The notes: a model not told the origin generated them from the sequence alone. Positions 1 through 7,902 are shown, counted from the stretch's first letter. The stretch: 33,333 nt of DNA from Acinetobacter sp. CFCC 10889 (GCF_003268395.1 NZ_LQXQ01000044.1:1-33333), one strand, 5' to 3'. Numbers and translations: made by a program.

Positions 1-100
1 CCCTAACCCCTCTTTGAAAAAGAGGGGAACTTCTTGTAACTAAAATGATTTTTAGTAATGAAAAGCTCCCTCCTTTGGAAAAGGAGGGTTGGGGAGGATT
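1..100. repeat. Double-hairpin intergenic repeat (REP/MITE-like)
   Basis: Two GC-rich hairpins in an AT-rich setting: CCCCTCTT/AAGAGGGG near 7-27 and CCCTCCTTT/AAAGGAGGG near 68-88, each next to a CCCTAACCCC- or GGTTGGGGAGG-type flank, so that the outer parts are roughly inverted copies of each other. This layout resembles intergenic REP-like or small MITE-like elements found in many copies in bacterial genomes. The left edge of the window may cut it. The copy number cannot be judged from one window. Confidence 0.55.
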
Positions 101-119
101 CAAAAAATCCTTAACTAAT

Positions 120-149
120 CAGCATTATCTCAATCGAGATGCTTTTTTC
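120..149 (+). terminator. Probable intrinsic terminator of a gene left of the window
   Basis: AGCAT and ATCTC pair with GAGAT and ATGCT around an AATC loop, with a small bulge, and six T follow on the plus strand. The minus strand lacks a U tract after the stem, so it more likely ends an incoming plus-strand transcript than dsbC. Confidence 0.5.
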
Positions 150-152
150 ATT

Positions 153-857
153 TTATAAACCAAATTTTTGCCAAATATTTTCAATTTCTTCAGCAGGGTA
201 GGCGCCCATCACTGTATGACCATTGGAGAAAATGATTGCAGGCGTGCCCTGTATGCCCAATTGTTGACCGAGTTTAAGATTCCGTTCAATCGGGTTTGTA
301 CATGTCGCAGCTGCAGTAGGTTGAATATTCTTTTGAATCAGATTCTGCCATGCATAAGCTTTATTGTTTGAACACCATACTTGTTTGGAGGGTTGTACTG
401 ACTGCGTTTTGATTGGATAAATAAATGTATAGATCGTCACATCATTCAGCTTGGCTAAATTCGCTTCAAGACTCTTGCAATATGGGCAATTTGGGTCAGA
501 AAAAATCGCAAGCTGACGCTTACCATTCCCCCGTACTGTTTTAATCGCATCATTCAAGGGAAGTTTTTTAAAATCTACTTTTTGGTTATTTTTCAGTGCC
601 AAATCTTTGGTTAAATTCTTTTGATCTTTTAGACGGATCATTGAACCAATAAACAGGTGCTGTACATCTTCATTGACATACACCACCTGACTGTCCAAAG
701 TTCCACTATACAAACCTTGCATTTCAGTGGCTTGTAAATTTTCGATTTTGACATTGGGATATTGCTGTGCAAGTTTGCTTTTTACACTGTCGACATTGGC
801 AAAGCTGCTGCTGCAAAATGCCAGACTTAAACTAAAACAGAGAAATGGCTTTAACAT
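153..857 (-). CDS. dsbC: DsbC-family thiol:disulfide isomerase, periplasmic
   Basis: A 234-residue protein with an N-terminal signal peptide (about residues 1-20, ending SSSFA), an N-terminal dimerisation-like region and a C-terminal thioredoxin-fold domain. The CPYC active site is C124-C127 in the context FSDPNCPYCK, and the cis-proline loop is GTP at 204-206. A second cysteine pair, C162 and C186, matches the structural disulfide of DsbC. By family knowledge it rearranges wrong disulfides in the periplasm and is kept reduced by DsbD. The length fits DsbC (about 235) rather than DsbG. It lies downstream of the dmeF-like gene on the same strand with 74 bases between, where a parS site is found next to the dmeF stop; co-transcription is possible but unproven. 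The symbol is assigned by family and motif. Confidence 0.88.
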   Translation of the reverse strand: MLKPFLCFSLSLAFCSSSFANVDSVKSKLAQQYPNVKIENLQATEMQGLYSGTLDSQVVYVNEDVQHLFIGSMIRLKDQKNLTKDLALKNNQKVDFKKLPLNDAIKTVRGNGKRQLAIFSDPNCPYCKSLEANLAKLNDVTIYTFIYPIKTQSVQPSKQVWCSNNKAYAWQNLIQKNIQPTAAATCTNPIERNLKLGQQLGIQGTPAIIFSNGHTVMGAYPAEEIENIWQKFGL

Positions 858-931
858 ATCAATTTTAAATTTGAAATAATCAAAAAATATTAAAGCACAA
901 TTCAGCTTATGCCATGTTGAATAACTGTTGT

Positions 932-1924
932 CTAATGTGTTTCACGTGGAACAAAACTAAAACTTGCAATTTGGTTAATTTCAACTGTGATATGCACCAG
1001 CTCATCATGAATGGACAATGCCCGACGTACAGCATCCGCTGTTAAACTTTTATCTGAAGTTTCCAAGGCAACAATCACTGAAAATTTGCCTTTACCTACT
1101 TTCCATACATGCACATCGGTAAGATGAGGCTTTTGAGCCAATGCGGCAATTACTTCACGCACTTCAGCAACCACAGGATGATCCATTTCTGCATCAAGTA
1201 AGGTTTTTCCTGTTTCCTGAATTAAACCAAAAGACCATTTACCAACCAAGATTGCACCAACAATTCCGAGTAATGCATCCAAAAAATCCCATCCAAAATA
1301 TTTACCTGCACACAATGCAACGATAGCAAATACGGAGGTCAATGCATCTGCAACTACATGTAAAAATGCCGCTTTTTGATTCAGATCATGTTCCTGATGG
1401 GTATGATGACCAGACTCGTGCGAATGGTGATGGTGATGGTGATGGTGATGGTGATGGTGATGGTGATGCTCAGCATCATCATGTAATAACCATGCACAAA
1501 TCAAATTGATCACCAAACCTAAAATTGCGATTGGAATTGCTTCGTTATAATGGATCTGTACAGGATGAAATAATCGTTCAACAGATTGAAAAGCCATAAA
1601 TAAAGCAACAACCATCAGTAAAATTGCACTGCTGTAGCCTGCCAAAATCTCAATTTTCCATGTCCCAAAACTGAAGCGAGTATCCTGTGCATAATGCCGT
1701 GCTGCACGATAGGCAGCATACGCTAACCCAAGTGCCAACATGTGCGAACTCATATGCCAACCATCAGCCAAAAGTGCCATGGAGTTAAAAATCCATCCTC
1801 CAGCAATTTCAAAAAGCATCATTGCAGCTGTGAGTACTGTCGCGAGTAAAATTTTCTTTTGTGCTAAAGGGTTACCTTGGTCAAATTGGTGTGAATGTTG
1901 GCGCTGAATGGGTTTGAACTGCAT
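932..1924 (-). CDS. dmeF: CDF-family Co/Ni/Zn efflux transporter, DmeF-like
   Basis: A 330-residue inner-membrane protein with about six membrane segments. Two cation-diffusion-facilitator metal motifs are visible: ADGWHMSSH in TM2 (D54, H57, H61) and HVVAD in TM5 (H189, D193). The cytoplasmic loop between TM4 and TM5 carries 15 consecutive histidines (153-167), followed by SHESGHHTHQEHD, typical of the DmeF subgroup. The C-terminal cytoplasmic domain, from about residue 240, is the usual CDF regulatory fold. By family it exports Co2+, Ni2+ or Zn2+ in exchange for protons. It is divergent from an RcnR/DmeR-type metal sensor gene with a sensor-type operator between them, which supports cobalt/nickel-responsive efflux. 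The exact metal is inferred. Confidence 0.85.
   Translation of the reverse strand: MQFKPIQRQHSHQFDQGNPLAQKKILLATVLTAAMMLFEIAGGWIFNSMALLADGWHMSSHMLALGLAYAAYRAARHYAQDTRFSFGTWKIEILAGYSSAILLMVVALFMAFQSVERLFHPVQIHYNEAIPIAILGLVINLICAWLLHDDAEHHHHHHHHHHHHHHHSHESGHHTHQEHDLNQKAAFLHVVADALTSVFAIVALCAGKYFGWDFLDALLGIVGAILVGKWSFGLIQETGKTLLDAEMDHPVVAEVREVIAALAQKPHLTDVHVWKVGKGKFSVIVALETSDKSLTADAVRRALSIHDELVHITVEINQIASFSFVPRETH
938..953. other. parS: parS site (ParB-binding), left of oriC
   Basis: TGTTTCACGTGGAACA is a near-perfect 16-bp palindrome around CACGTG. It agrees with the bacterial parS consensus TGTTNCACGTGAAACA and with the GGAAC variant seen in Pseudomonas. It overlaps the last codons of the dmeF-like gene, about 8.2 kb left of oriC. 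A matching 15-base core occurs in recF. ParB is expected to load here for chromosome segregation. Confidence 0.85.
1426..1467 (-). repeat. Seven-unit hexanucleotide tandem repeat encoding a His loop
   Basis: GGTGAT on the plus strand is repeated seven times without a mismatch (CATCAC on the coding strand) and encodes 14 of the 15 histidines in the DmeF-like cytoplasmic loop. Gain or loss of a unit changes the loop by two histidines and keeps the frame. Confidence 0.95.
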
Positions 1925-1940
1925 GATGAAACACTCAAAT

Positions 1941-1957
1941 ATACTCCCCTATAGTAT
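1941..1957. promoter_or_regulatory. Candidate RcnR/DmeR-type operator between dmeF and dmeR
   Basis: ATACTCCCCTATAGTAT contains TACT, seven bases including a CCCC run, then AGTA. This fits the TACT-G6N-AGTA layout known for RcnR sites in spacing, with a shorter C/G run. A further ATACTATA at 1976-1983 is an inverted copy of TATAGTAT at 1950-1957. The site lies 17 bases from the dmeF start and about 55 from the dmeR start, so one bound regulator could repress both genes. Confidence 0.6.
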
Positions 1958-2012
1958 ATTATTTTCATTTCAATGATACTATAAGCGTGTATGTTTTTAT
2001 GAGAAATTGCAG

Positions 2013-2279
2013 ATGAGCCATTTACACCACGACAAAAAAGTTCTGAACCGTGTCAAACGCTTAAAAGGACAAATCAATGCTGTGGAAACATCTCTGAGTC
2101 ATGATGACACGTCATGTATTGAGGTATTGCAACAAGTGGCTGCGATAAAAGGTGCGGTGAATGGTTTAATGAATGAGTTGATCGAAAATCATTTACGCCA
2201 TCATGTTTTAGCGGGTACAGAAAATCTCAATGAGGAAGAATTACAAGATTTTCTCAAACTCATTAAACGTTATGCTTAA
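2013..2279 (+). CDS. dmeR: Metal-sensing repressor, RcnR/DmeR type (CsoR/RcnR family)
   Basis: An 88-residue all-helical regulator. With the start at the ATG at 2013 the four RcnR metal ligands fall at their usual numbers: H3, C35, H60 and H64. The in-frame TTG two codons earlier would misplace H3, and GAGA at 2001-2004 is a fair ribosome-binding site for 2013. The AAIKGAVNGLMNELIENHL stretch is the family core. RcnR-type proteins bind DNA when metal-free and release it on Ni2+ or Co2+ binding, here probably derepressing the divergent dmeF-like gene. The H-C-H-H set separates it from CsoR (Cu) and FrmR (formaldehyde). A perfect-stem terminator follows directly. Confidence 0.85.
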   Translation: MSHLHHDKKVLNRVKRLKGQINAVETSLSHDDTSCIEVLQQVAAIKGAVNGLMNELIENHLRHHVLAGTENLNEEELQDFLKLIKRYA

Positions 2280-2313
2280 AACTGAAAATTACTGAATAAT
2301 TTTCAGTTTTTTT
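2280..2313 (+). terminator. Intrinsic terminator of dmeR
   Basis: A perfect 12-bp stem, AACTGAAAATTA with TAATTTTCAGTT, closes on a 5-base loop (CTGAA) and runs into a T tract at 2307-2313, starting one base after the dmeR stop codon. Confidence 0.85.
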
Positions 2314-2366
2314 ATTGACCTCTAATTGTTTAAGTTTTAATCTGATTCTCGTACTCAATTTCTTCC

Positions 2367-2404
2367 ATGCCAATCACTGTTTTCAGTTCGGATTGGCATT
2401 TTTT
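2367..2404 (+). terminator. Second terminator-like hairpin just before the MFS gene (possible attenuator)
   Basis: A perfect 9-bp stem, ATGCCAATC/GATTGGCAT, with a 15-base loop and six T (2399-2404). It ends 25 bases before the MFS start codon and about 55 bases after the dmeR terminator, so it is either a spare terminator or a leader attenuator for the transporter. Confidence 0.55.
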
Positions 2405-2428
2405 ATCTGCGTAAAAAGTCTTTTATTT

Positions 2429-3601
2429 ATGAATCAGCAATCATGGCGACCATTTTTTATGGTCAGCCTTGCTTTATGTATTGGAACAATTGGGACAGCA
2501 TTAGCCAGCCCACTTTATCCGATCTATCAGCAATTATGGCAACTGCTCCCAAGTCATATTACCTATATCTTTGTTGCCTATATGTTCGGTTGTTTAACCA
2601 CATTACTTTTTCTGGGACGTACCAGTAATAGCTTTGGTTATATTCGCACATTACAAATCGGTTTGTTTTTTGCCATCATCGGTTTAAGTATTTCGGTATT
2701 TGCTGCCAACGCTTATATTTTAGGTTTTGGTCGTTTTATCATTGGGATCGCCTCAGGTTTAATCAGCACGTCTGCCATGCTTGGCTTGATTTATACCATT
2801 CCTGAATCACATAAAGCATCTGCGGCTCAATTTAGTTCAATTATCACGGTATTAGGCTTTGGTTTAGGTCCATTTATTGGTGGAACAATCGCTCAATTTG
2901 CCAAGTATCCTTTGATCACACCTTACCTACCCGTAATTTTAGGCGCAATACTTAGCTTAATTAGTTTGTTTAGCTTAAAAACCATCAATACTGAAAAGCA
3001 AAAATTTAATATTGCGCCACATTTAGAATTGCCTGAAGCTCAATTTAAAAAATTGTTTTATATTGCCAGTTTTACCGCATTTTGTGCATTTGGTTCTTTT
3101 AGTTTATTTGCATCGCTTGCTCCATCCTTTATTAAAGATGTAATTCCTTGGCATGGTCCAATGGTCAGTGGATCAACCATTGCCAGTATTTTATTGGTAT
3201 CTGCTACGGCGCAATTTATGGTGAAATCTATACCGATGCATAAAGCACTAAATCTAGGTTTGATCATGTTAATTGCAAGCTATGTGATCTTAGCCGTGTG
3301 TATGCTCATGCATTGGAGCATCTTGTTTTTTGTTAGTGTGATCTGTGTCGGAATGGGGCATGGTATGGGCTTATTGGCCGCCTTTGCCTTGGTACATCAC
3401 ATGACTAAAACTGAAAATCGTGCTGCTGTGGTATCAACTTATTTATTTTTAGCATATTTAGGCACTATTGTCCCAATCATTGCCGTAGGTTATGTGTCTG
3501 ACCATTTGGGTTTTACTGCTGGTGTACTTTCTTTCTGTATAAGTATCGGACTACTGTGTATTTATTTATTGGTTTCCCATTCAAAAATACAGACCGCATA
3601 A
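2429..3601 (+). CDS. MFS transporter, substrate unknown
   Basis: A 390-residue, very hydrophobic protein with about 12 membrane segments in two halves and a polar central loop (around TEKQKFNIAPHLELPEAQ). The start is taken at the ATG at 2429 (protein MNQQSWRPFF); the frame stays open upstream to a TTG, but that extension crosses the terminator-like hairpin and has no family-like sequence. The first half holds LASPLYPIYQ and the loop GRTSNSFGYIRT, the place of the MFS loop 2-3 motif although the usual GxxxDRxGRR is degenerate. Related proteins are annotated as drug or metabolite exporters; nothing here defines the substrate. It is followed by a strong bidirectional terminator. Confidence 0.8.
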   Translation: MNQQSWRPFFMVSLALCIGTIGTALASPLYPIYQQLWQLLPSHITYIFVAYMFGCLTTLLFLGRTSNSFGYIRTLQIGLFFAIIGLSISVFAANAYILGFGRFIIGIASGLISTSAMLGLIYTIPESHKASAAQFSSIITVLGFGLGPFIGGTIAQFAKYPLITPYLPVILGAILSLISLFSLKTINTEKQKFNIAPHLELPEAQFKKLFYIASFTAFCAFGSFSLFASLAPSFIKDVIPWHGPMVSGSTIASILLVSATAQFMVKSIPMHKALNLGLIMLIASYVILAVCMLMHWSILFFVSVICVGMGHGMGLLAAFALVHHMTKTENRAAVVSTYLFLAYLGTIVPIIAVGYVSDHLGFTAGVLSFCISIGLLCIYLLVSHSKIQTA

Positions 3602-3611
3602 TTTTAACTTG

Positions 3612-3650
3612 AATCAAAAAAGGTAAGCAAAATGCCTACCTTTTTTGATT
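3612..3650. terminator. Bidirectional terminator between the MFS and BOF genes
   Basis: AATCAAAAAAGGTA pairs perfectly with TACCTTTTTTGATT around an 11-base loop that can pair a little further (GCA/TGC). A/T runs on both sides let it end both converging genes. Confidence 0.85.
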
Positions 3651-3657
3651 AGAAAAT

Positions 3658-4023
3658 TTATTTTAAAAATTCTACTTTGACGACATCAATATCTGTTGGC
3701 TTGTAACGATGAGTATCTACCTCACCAAAGACTTTCACTGTCACACCTTGTTTCAGTTGAGCAGCAGAAGCGAGTTTTTTATCAATTTCGACATTGATCG
3801 TGCCTGTTACATCTTTTAATGCATAATGTTCATCTTCAATTTGTCGTTGAATTGTGCCTGTGAGCATCACCGCAGTTTCATCAGCAGATTTAAGTGCCTC
3901 TGCCACAGTCACAGGATGTTTTTGTGCAGCCTCAATAATGCGTTGCTCATCTTCACTTCCTGCCCATACATTTGAACTTAAAATCATCACTAGTGCAGAA
4001 AAGATCAAAGAAGACTTTTTCAT
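3658..4023 (-). CDS. Secreted BOF (bacterial OB-fold) protein, YgiW/YdeI family
   Basis: A 121-residue protein with a clear signal peptide (MKKSSLIFSALVMILSSNVWA, cleavage about residue 22) and one OB-fold domain from about residue 35 to the end (TVAEALKSADETAVMLTGTI, then YALKDVTGTINVEID and a final VFGEVD...KPTDIDVVKVEFLK). This is the NirD/YgiW/YdeI stress-tolerance family; members in enterobacteria affect resistance to peroxide, cadmium or antimicrobial peptides, and the molecular activity is not settled. It is a single gene on the minus strand, converging with the MFS gene over a shared terminator. I am confident of the family; the role here is unknown. Confidence 0.82.
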   Translation of the reverse strand: MKKSSLIFSALVMILSSNVWAGSEDEQRIIEAAQKHPVTVAEALKSADETAVMLTGTIQRQIEDEHYALKDVTGTINVEIDKKLASAAQLKQGVTVKVFGEVDTHRYKPTDIDVVKVEFLK

Positions 4024-4135
4024 AATTGATACTCACCTAAATATTTGACTACTAGCTTAAAACAATCTTTTTTGGTTGTAAAATAAGCTTACATAAAGCT
4101 AATTTTTAATACAAAAAGTCAATATTATGATCACT

Positions 4136-4608
4136 CTAGTCAACATTTGATTGAGGAAATTCAATTTTTGTAATGATGGGTGCAGCAACATTATTTTTAA
4201 ATGAAATATAATTTACACAAATACTTTCCTGAATCGGTAACTGCTTATTTTTTATATTTAAACGGGTTAAATCATTTGGGTAATAATTAAAATAAACATG
4301 CCCATGATCATTACTCTTTAATATAAAAATTGAGCAGTCACTGCTCCGCTACTTTGACGACCAGAAGTCTGTCTTTCTGTGTAAACACTCAAAGATGTAC
4401 CACATAGCACTTGTTGCTTAGGTTCAAGTTCAGCTTTTTGCCGAAGTTCAACACCTTCATTAAAACCAATATAAGCGTTATAAGCCCCCAATATAAATAT
4501 TAAAAAGACAATAAAAACAAACGAGTATCTATGAATGATCAATAATACAAAATAATGGCTAATTTTTAATAATTTTTTTTTCATTTTTAATTTTTTATCA
4601 TTAATCAA
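4136..4608 (-). pseudogene. Membrane-anchored hypothetical gene broken by a one-base deletion
   Basis: The first frame starts near 4608 (TTG, or ATG at 4584) and encodes 96 residues: a lysine-rich start, one membrane helix (about residues 31-47, SFVFIVFLIFILGAYN) and an extracytoplasmic part with LCGTSLSVYTERQTSGRQS, stopping at 4318. The next frame stays open without a stop from the same place to a TAG at 4136 and reads like real protein (ILKSNDHGHVYFNYYP, then DLTRLNIKNKQLPIQESICV). The frames join exactly if the T run at 4325-4329 had six T instead of five, giving a 157-residue protein. I recognise no family. It is either a genuine frameshift mutation, a phase-variable tract or a sequence error. 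If not repaired, the product is the 96-residue fragment. Confidence 0.65.
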
Positions 4609-4649
4609 TATTTCTTAGAGATCATTTAGAATGATGCAAATTTAAAATT

Positions 4650-4693
4650 GATTTTGAGTCGCTTAAAACATTTATTCCAAACCACTCAAAATC
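4650..4693 (-). terminator. Weak terminator-like inverted repeat after mnmE
   Basis: GATTTTGAGT and ACTCAAAATC form a perfect 10-bp stem with a 24-base loop, beginning 12 bases after the mnmE stop on the minus strand. The following U tract is broken (CAATTTTAAATTT), so termination efficiency is doubtful. Confidence 0.4.
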
Positions 4694-4704
4694 TATAGAT
4701 TCAA

Positions 4705-6069
4705 CTATTTACCAATACAAAACGAGCCAAAGATGACACCCAGCAAATCATCTGCACTAAAGTCACCTGTGATTTCACCTAAAGCATTTTGTGCTAAACG
4801 TAAAGACTCTGCGACCAATTCACCTGCTTGATACACCGTTAACTGTTCATGTGCCTCTGCCAGATACTGCTGAGTGCGCTTCATTGCGTCCAAATGACGT
4901 GTACGGGCAATAAAGGTATCTTCTTCAGGTTGGAAGCCTGCATGTGCTGTAATCGCATCTATGAGCGCCTGCACACCCGTTTCCTGTTTAGCAGACACCG
5001 TGATATGACGGAACCCCTCAAAATCACTTAATTCAGCAGCTTGATCAGTTAAATCACACTTATTCCCTATCAGCATCAAACGCTTCGGTTCAAGATGATC
5101 AGCAAAATATTCCTGCGCTAAAGCCAAAGGATTTTCCCCTTGGCTCAAGTCATACACCAAAAGCAATAAATCTGCCTGCTCAATTTCTTTAATGGCACGA
5201 CGAATCCCTTCACGCTCCACCACATCACCTGTTTCACGTAAACCTGCGGTATCAGTAAGTGTGATTGGCAAACCATTCAAAGTGATTTTTTCATGCAAAA
5301 CATCACGGGTTGTTCCTGCAATATCGGTGACAATCGCACGATCATTGCCCGCCAAAGCATTCAGCAACGAAGATTTACCTGCATTCGGTTTTCCTGCGAT
5401 CACCACTTGTAAGCCTTCACGAAGCAATTGCCCCTGACGTGCAGAAGTCTGAACCTCTGTCACCGACGCTTGTACACCTTCAAGCAAGGCTAAAATTTTA
5501 CCATCAGCCAAAAAGTCGATTTCTTCTTCTGGAAAATCAATCGCAGCTTCCACATGCAAACGCAAATGAATCAAATTTTGCAACACAGCATTTACTTTAT
5601 TGGAAAATGCACCTTGTAGTGAACGCACTGCTGAACGTGCTGCCGCCTGTGAAGTCGCATCAATCAAATCGGCAATCGCTTCGGCTTGTACCAAATCCAT
5701 TTTGCCATTTTCAAAAGCACGCATGGAAAATTCGCCTGCTTTAGCAGCAGTTGCACCAAGTTCTAACAAACGGGCAAGTAAGGCATTTTGAATCACAGGA
5801 CCACCATGCCCTTGTAATTCCACCACATCTTCACCTGTAAATGAGTGTGGATTTGGGAAACAAATTGCTAATCCCTCATCCATTACTTCACCTTTGTCAT
5901 CAAAAAACTGACGGAAGCCCGCAAAACGCGCTTTTGGTAAAGTTTTCGCTGTCAGCACTTCTGCAATGGTATATGCCTTTGGACCTGACAGACGAATCAC
6001 TCCCACACCACCACGTCCAGGAGGCGTTGCGATTGCTGCAATGGTGCTTTGGGATACTACATTCGTCAT
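4705..6069 (-). CDS. mnmE: tRNA uridine-5-carboxymethylaminomethyl GTPase MnmE
   Basis: 454 residues, the same length as E. coli MnmE. The N-terminal formyl-THF-binding domain (about 1-120) starts TIAAIATPPGRGGVGVIRLSG; a helical domain carries an inserted G domain with P-loop GKPNAGKS (226-233), the GTTRD loop (252-256), DTAGL (273-277) and NKCD. The C-terminus FCIGK holds the essential C451. With MnmG it installs the cmnm5 group on the wobble U34 of several tRNAs. mnmG is not in this window. A terminator lies between yidC and this gene, so mnmE probably has its own promoter in the short gap, although it follows the yidC block in the same direction. It is intact. Confidence 0.97.
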   Translation of the reverse strand: MTNVVSQSTIAAIATPPGRGGVGVIRLSGPKAYTIAEVLTAKTLPKARFAGFRQFFDDKGEVMDEGLAICFPNPHSFTGEDVVELQGHGGPVIQNALLARLLELGATAAKAGEFSMRAFENGKMDLVQAEAIADLIDATSQAAARSAVRSLQGAFSNKVNAVLQNLIHLRLHVEAAIDFPEEEIDFLADGKILALLEGVQASVTEVQTSARQGQLLREGLQVVIAGKPNAGKSSLLNALAGNDRAIVTDIAGTTRDVLHEKITLNGLPITLTDTAGLRETGDVVEREGIRRAIKEIEQADLLLLVYDLSQGENPLALAQEYFADHLEPKRLMLIGNKCDLTDQAAELSDFEGFRHITVSAKQETGVQALIDAITAHAGFQPEEDTFIARTRHLDAMKRTQQYLAEAHEQLTVYQAGELVAESLRLAQNALGEITGDFSADDLLGVIFGSFCIGK

Positions 6070-6093
6070 GTAAAGTCTCTATATTTGGTCAAT

Positions 6094-6127
6094 AAAAAAT
6101 CCGCCTAAGATTACCATCTTAAGCGGA
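6094..6127. terminator. Terminator between yidC and mnmE
   Basis: TCCGCCTAAGAT pairs with ATCTTAAGCGGA (one mismatch) around TACC. On the minus strand a run of U follows (complement of AAAAAA at 6094-6099), so it ends the rpmH-rnpA-yidD-yidC transcript; T5 on the other side makes it possibly bidirectional. Confidence 0.75.
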
Positions 6128-6157
6128 CTTTTTCAGCTATTGCTTAATTTTTTAAAC

Positions 6158-7897
6158 TTAAGCTGCTTCTCGTTTTAAACGATCTTTTTCAACAGATTTG
6201 TTAATAAACCATTGTTGTAAAATCGTGATCGAGTTGTTCACAATCCAGTAAAGTACAAGACCAGCAGGGAAGAACAGCATAAATACTGTAAACATGATCG
6301 GCATGATCTTAAATACTTTCGCTTGCATTGGATCAGCAGGTTGTGGGTTCAAACTTTGTTGAACAAACATGGTGACACCCATGATCAACGGCAAGATAAA
6401 CCATGGATCCATCGCTGACAAATCTTGAATCCACAGCATCCAAGGTGCATGACGAAGTTCTACAGACTCCATCAATACCCAATACAATGCAAGGAAGATC
6501 GGCATTTGTAACAACAATGGTAAACAACCTGAAAGCGGATTCACTTGTTCACGTTTGTAAAGCGCCATCATTTCTTGGGAGAAACGCATGCGGTCTTCAC
6601 CAAACTCTTCTTTCATGCGTTGCATTTCAGGCGCAATCACACGCATTTTCGCCATAGAACGATAGCTCTTAGACGACAACGGCCAAAGAATCAGCTTAAC
6701 AAGAATGGTGAGTAATATAATTGACCAACCCCAGTTGCCTACAACGTTATGGAACATTTGTAAGCCCATGAACAAGAGTTTTGCAATCGGCCATAACCAA
6801 CCATAATCTACAGTTTGGTTTAAGCCTACCGCTAAATCTTTTAATTCAGACTGAATTTTTGGACCTGCATAGAACGTTGCATCAATGCTCATCGCTTTAC
6901 CAGCAGGAACATTAATGGTTGGAGAAGTAAATCCAATGATATTCATACCATCAGCTGATTTACGTGATTCCAATTTTGCAGTGTATTCTTGACCACCAAA
7001 ATGACCTGGAATCCATGCACTCACAAAATAATGCTGAACAACTGCAACCCAACCGCCTTTTGCCTGTGTATCCAATTTCTCTTCTGTGAAATTAGCAAAT
7101 TTAAGTTTGTTGTAATGTTCATCAGGCGTTCCCCAAGCACCACCTAAGAATGTACCTAAAGTGAAAATACCTTGGTCAGACTTACCTGGGTCTTCAGAGT
7201 TATCACGTTTGAGTTGACCAAACATTTGCCCCTGCCAATTTTGTGCACTACGGTTGACCACCTGATAGCTTACTTCAATTGGATAGTTGCCTTGCTTAAA
7301 GTTAAAGCTTTTAATGATTTCCACGCCATCAGCAGTTTTGAAAACCATCGGTACAGTAAGCACTTTGACAGCTTTACCGTCTTTATCTTTCGCATCTTTT
7401 GAATCTGCTAAAGTATATGTAGTTTTTTCAAACTCATAATTTGGACGACCTGCACGACTGCTGTCAGGGCCATTCAAGCCAATTAAGCCAGATTGTGCCA
7501 CATAAGTACGTTTAGGATCACTTTCAAGCATGACAAACGGCTGATCGCTGTTTTTACTTTGGTCATGATTGAGTAATTCAACACGCACAATATCACCACC
7601 TTTTGGACTAATCCAAAGATGATAAAGGTCAGTTTGTACTGAAATCAGTTGTTGATTTGCGGTTGCTGGCGCAGTTGTCGGTTGTTGTGCAGCAGCAATA
7701 TTTGCTTGCGGAACATCGCTAGTTGCCGCAGTCGTTTGACCATTTGGCAAATCGGCAGAAACATCATGCGCTACCACAGCCGCTGGCTGTGTTTTTGTAG
7801 TATCTGCATGACCATAATCTTTTTGCCAAGCCAAAATAAGCAAATATGCGACGACAAACATGGCCCCGAGGATTGCAAACCTGGCCCATTGTTGCAT
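6158..7897 (-). CDS. yidC: Membrane protein insertase YidC
   Basis: 579 residues in the gammaproteobacterial YidC layout: an N-terminal membrane helix (residues about 8-24), an Ala/Thr/Gln-rich linker (35-85), the large periplasmic beta-sandwich domain (about 85-355), then the conserved five-helix core beginning near 370 (NVVGNWGWSIILLTILVKL) with the cytoplasmic hairpin (KMRVIAPEMQRMKEEFGEDR) and LPLLLQMPIFLALYWVL. It inserts and folds inner-membrane proteins alone or with SecYEG. The end is basic (KSVEKDRLKREAA). It sits 5 bases downstream of yidD in one block with rnpA and rpmH, the standard bacterial arrangement. Confidence 0.97.
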   Translation of the reverse strand: MQQWARFAILGAMFVVAYLLILAWQKDYGHADTTKTQPAAVVAHDVSADLPNGQTTAATSDVPQANIAAAQQPTTAPATANQQLISVQTDLYHLWISPKGGDIVRVELLNHDQSKNSDQPFVMLESDPKRTYVAQSGLIGLNGPDSSRAGRPNYEFEKTTYTLADSKDAKDKDGKAVKVLTVPMVFKTADGVEIIKSFNFKQGNYPIEVSYQVVNRSAQNWQGQMFGQLKRDNSEDPGKSDQGIFTLGTFLGGAWGTPDEHYNKLKFANFTEEKLDTQAKGGWVAVVQHYFVSAWIPGHFGGQEYTAKLESRKSADGMNIIGFTSPTINVPAGKAMSIDATFYAGPKIQSELKDLAVGLNQTVDYGWLWPIAKLLFMGLQMFHNVVGNWGWSIILLTILVKLILWPLSSKSYRSMAKMRVIAPEMQRMKEEFGEDRMRFSQEMMALYKREQVNPLSGCLPLLLQMPIFLALYWVLMESVELRHAPWMLWIQDLSAMDPWFILPLIMGVTMFVQQSLNPQPADPMQAKVFKIMPIMFTVFMLFFPAGLVLYWIVNNSITILQQWFINKSVEKDRLKREAA

Positions 7898-7902
7898 ATC
7901 TA

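Noticed and set aside
1426..1467. Short-repeat array suggestive of CRISPR
   Set aside because: The unit is 6 bases with no spacers and encodes histidines inside a transporter gene.
2315..2428. A longer N-terminus for the MFS transporter from a TTG
   Set aside because: It crosses a terminator-like hairpin and adds 38 residues unlike MFS proteins; the ATG at 2429 gives a normal start.
4849..6095. Several open frames on the strand opposite mnmE
   Set aside because: They are shadows of the mnmE coding frame, with no ribosome-binding sites and no protein-like sequence.
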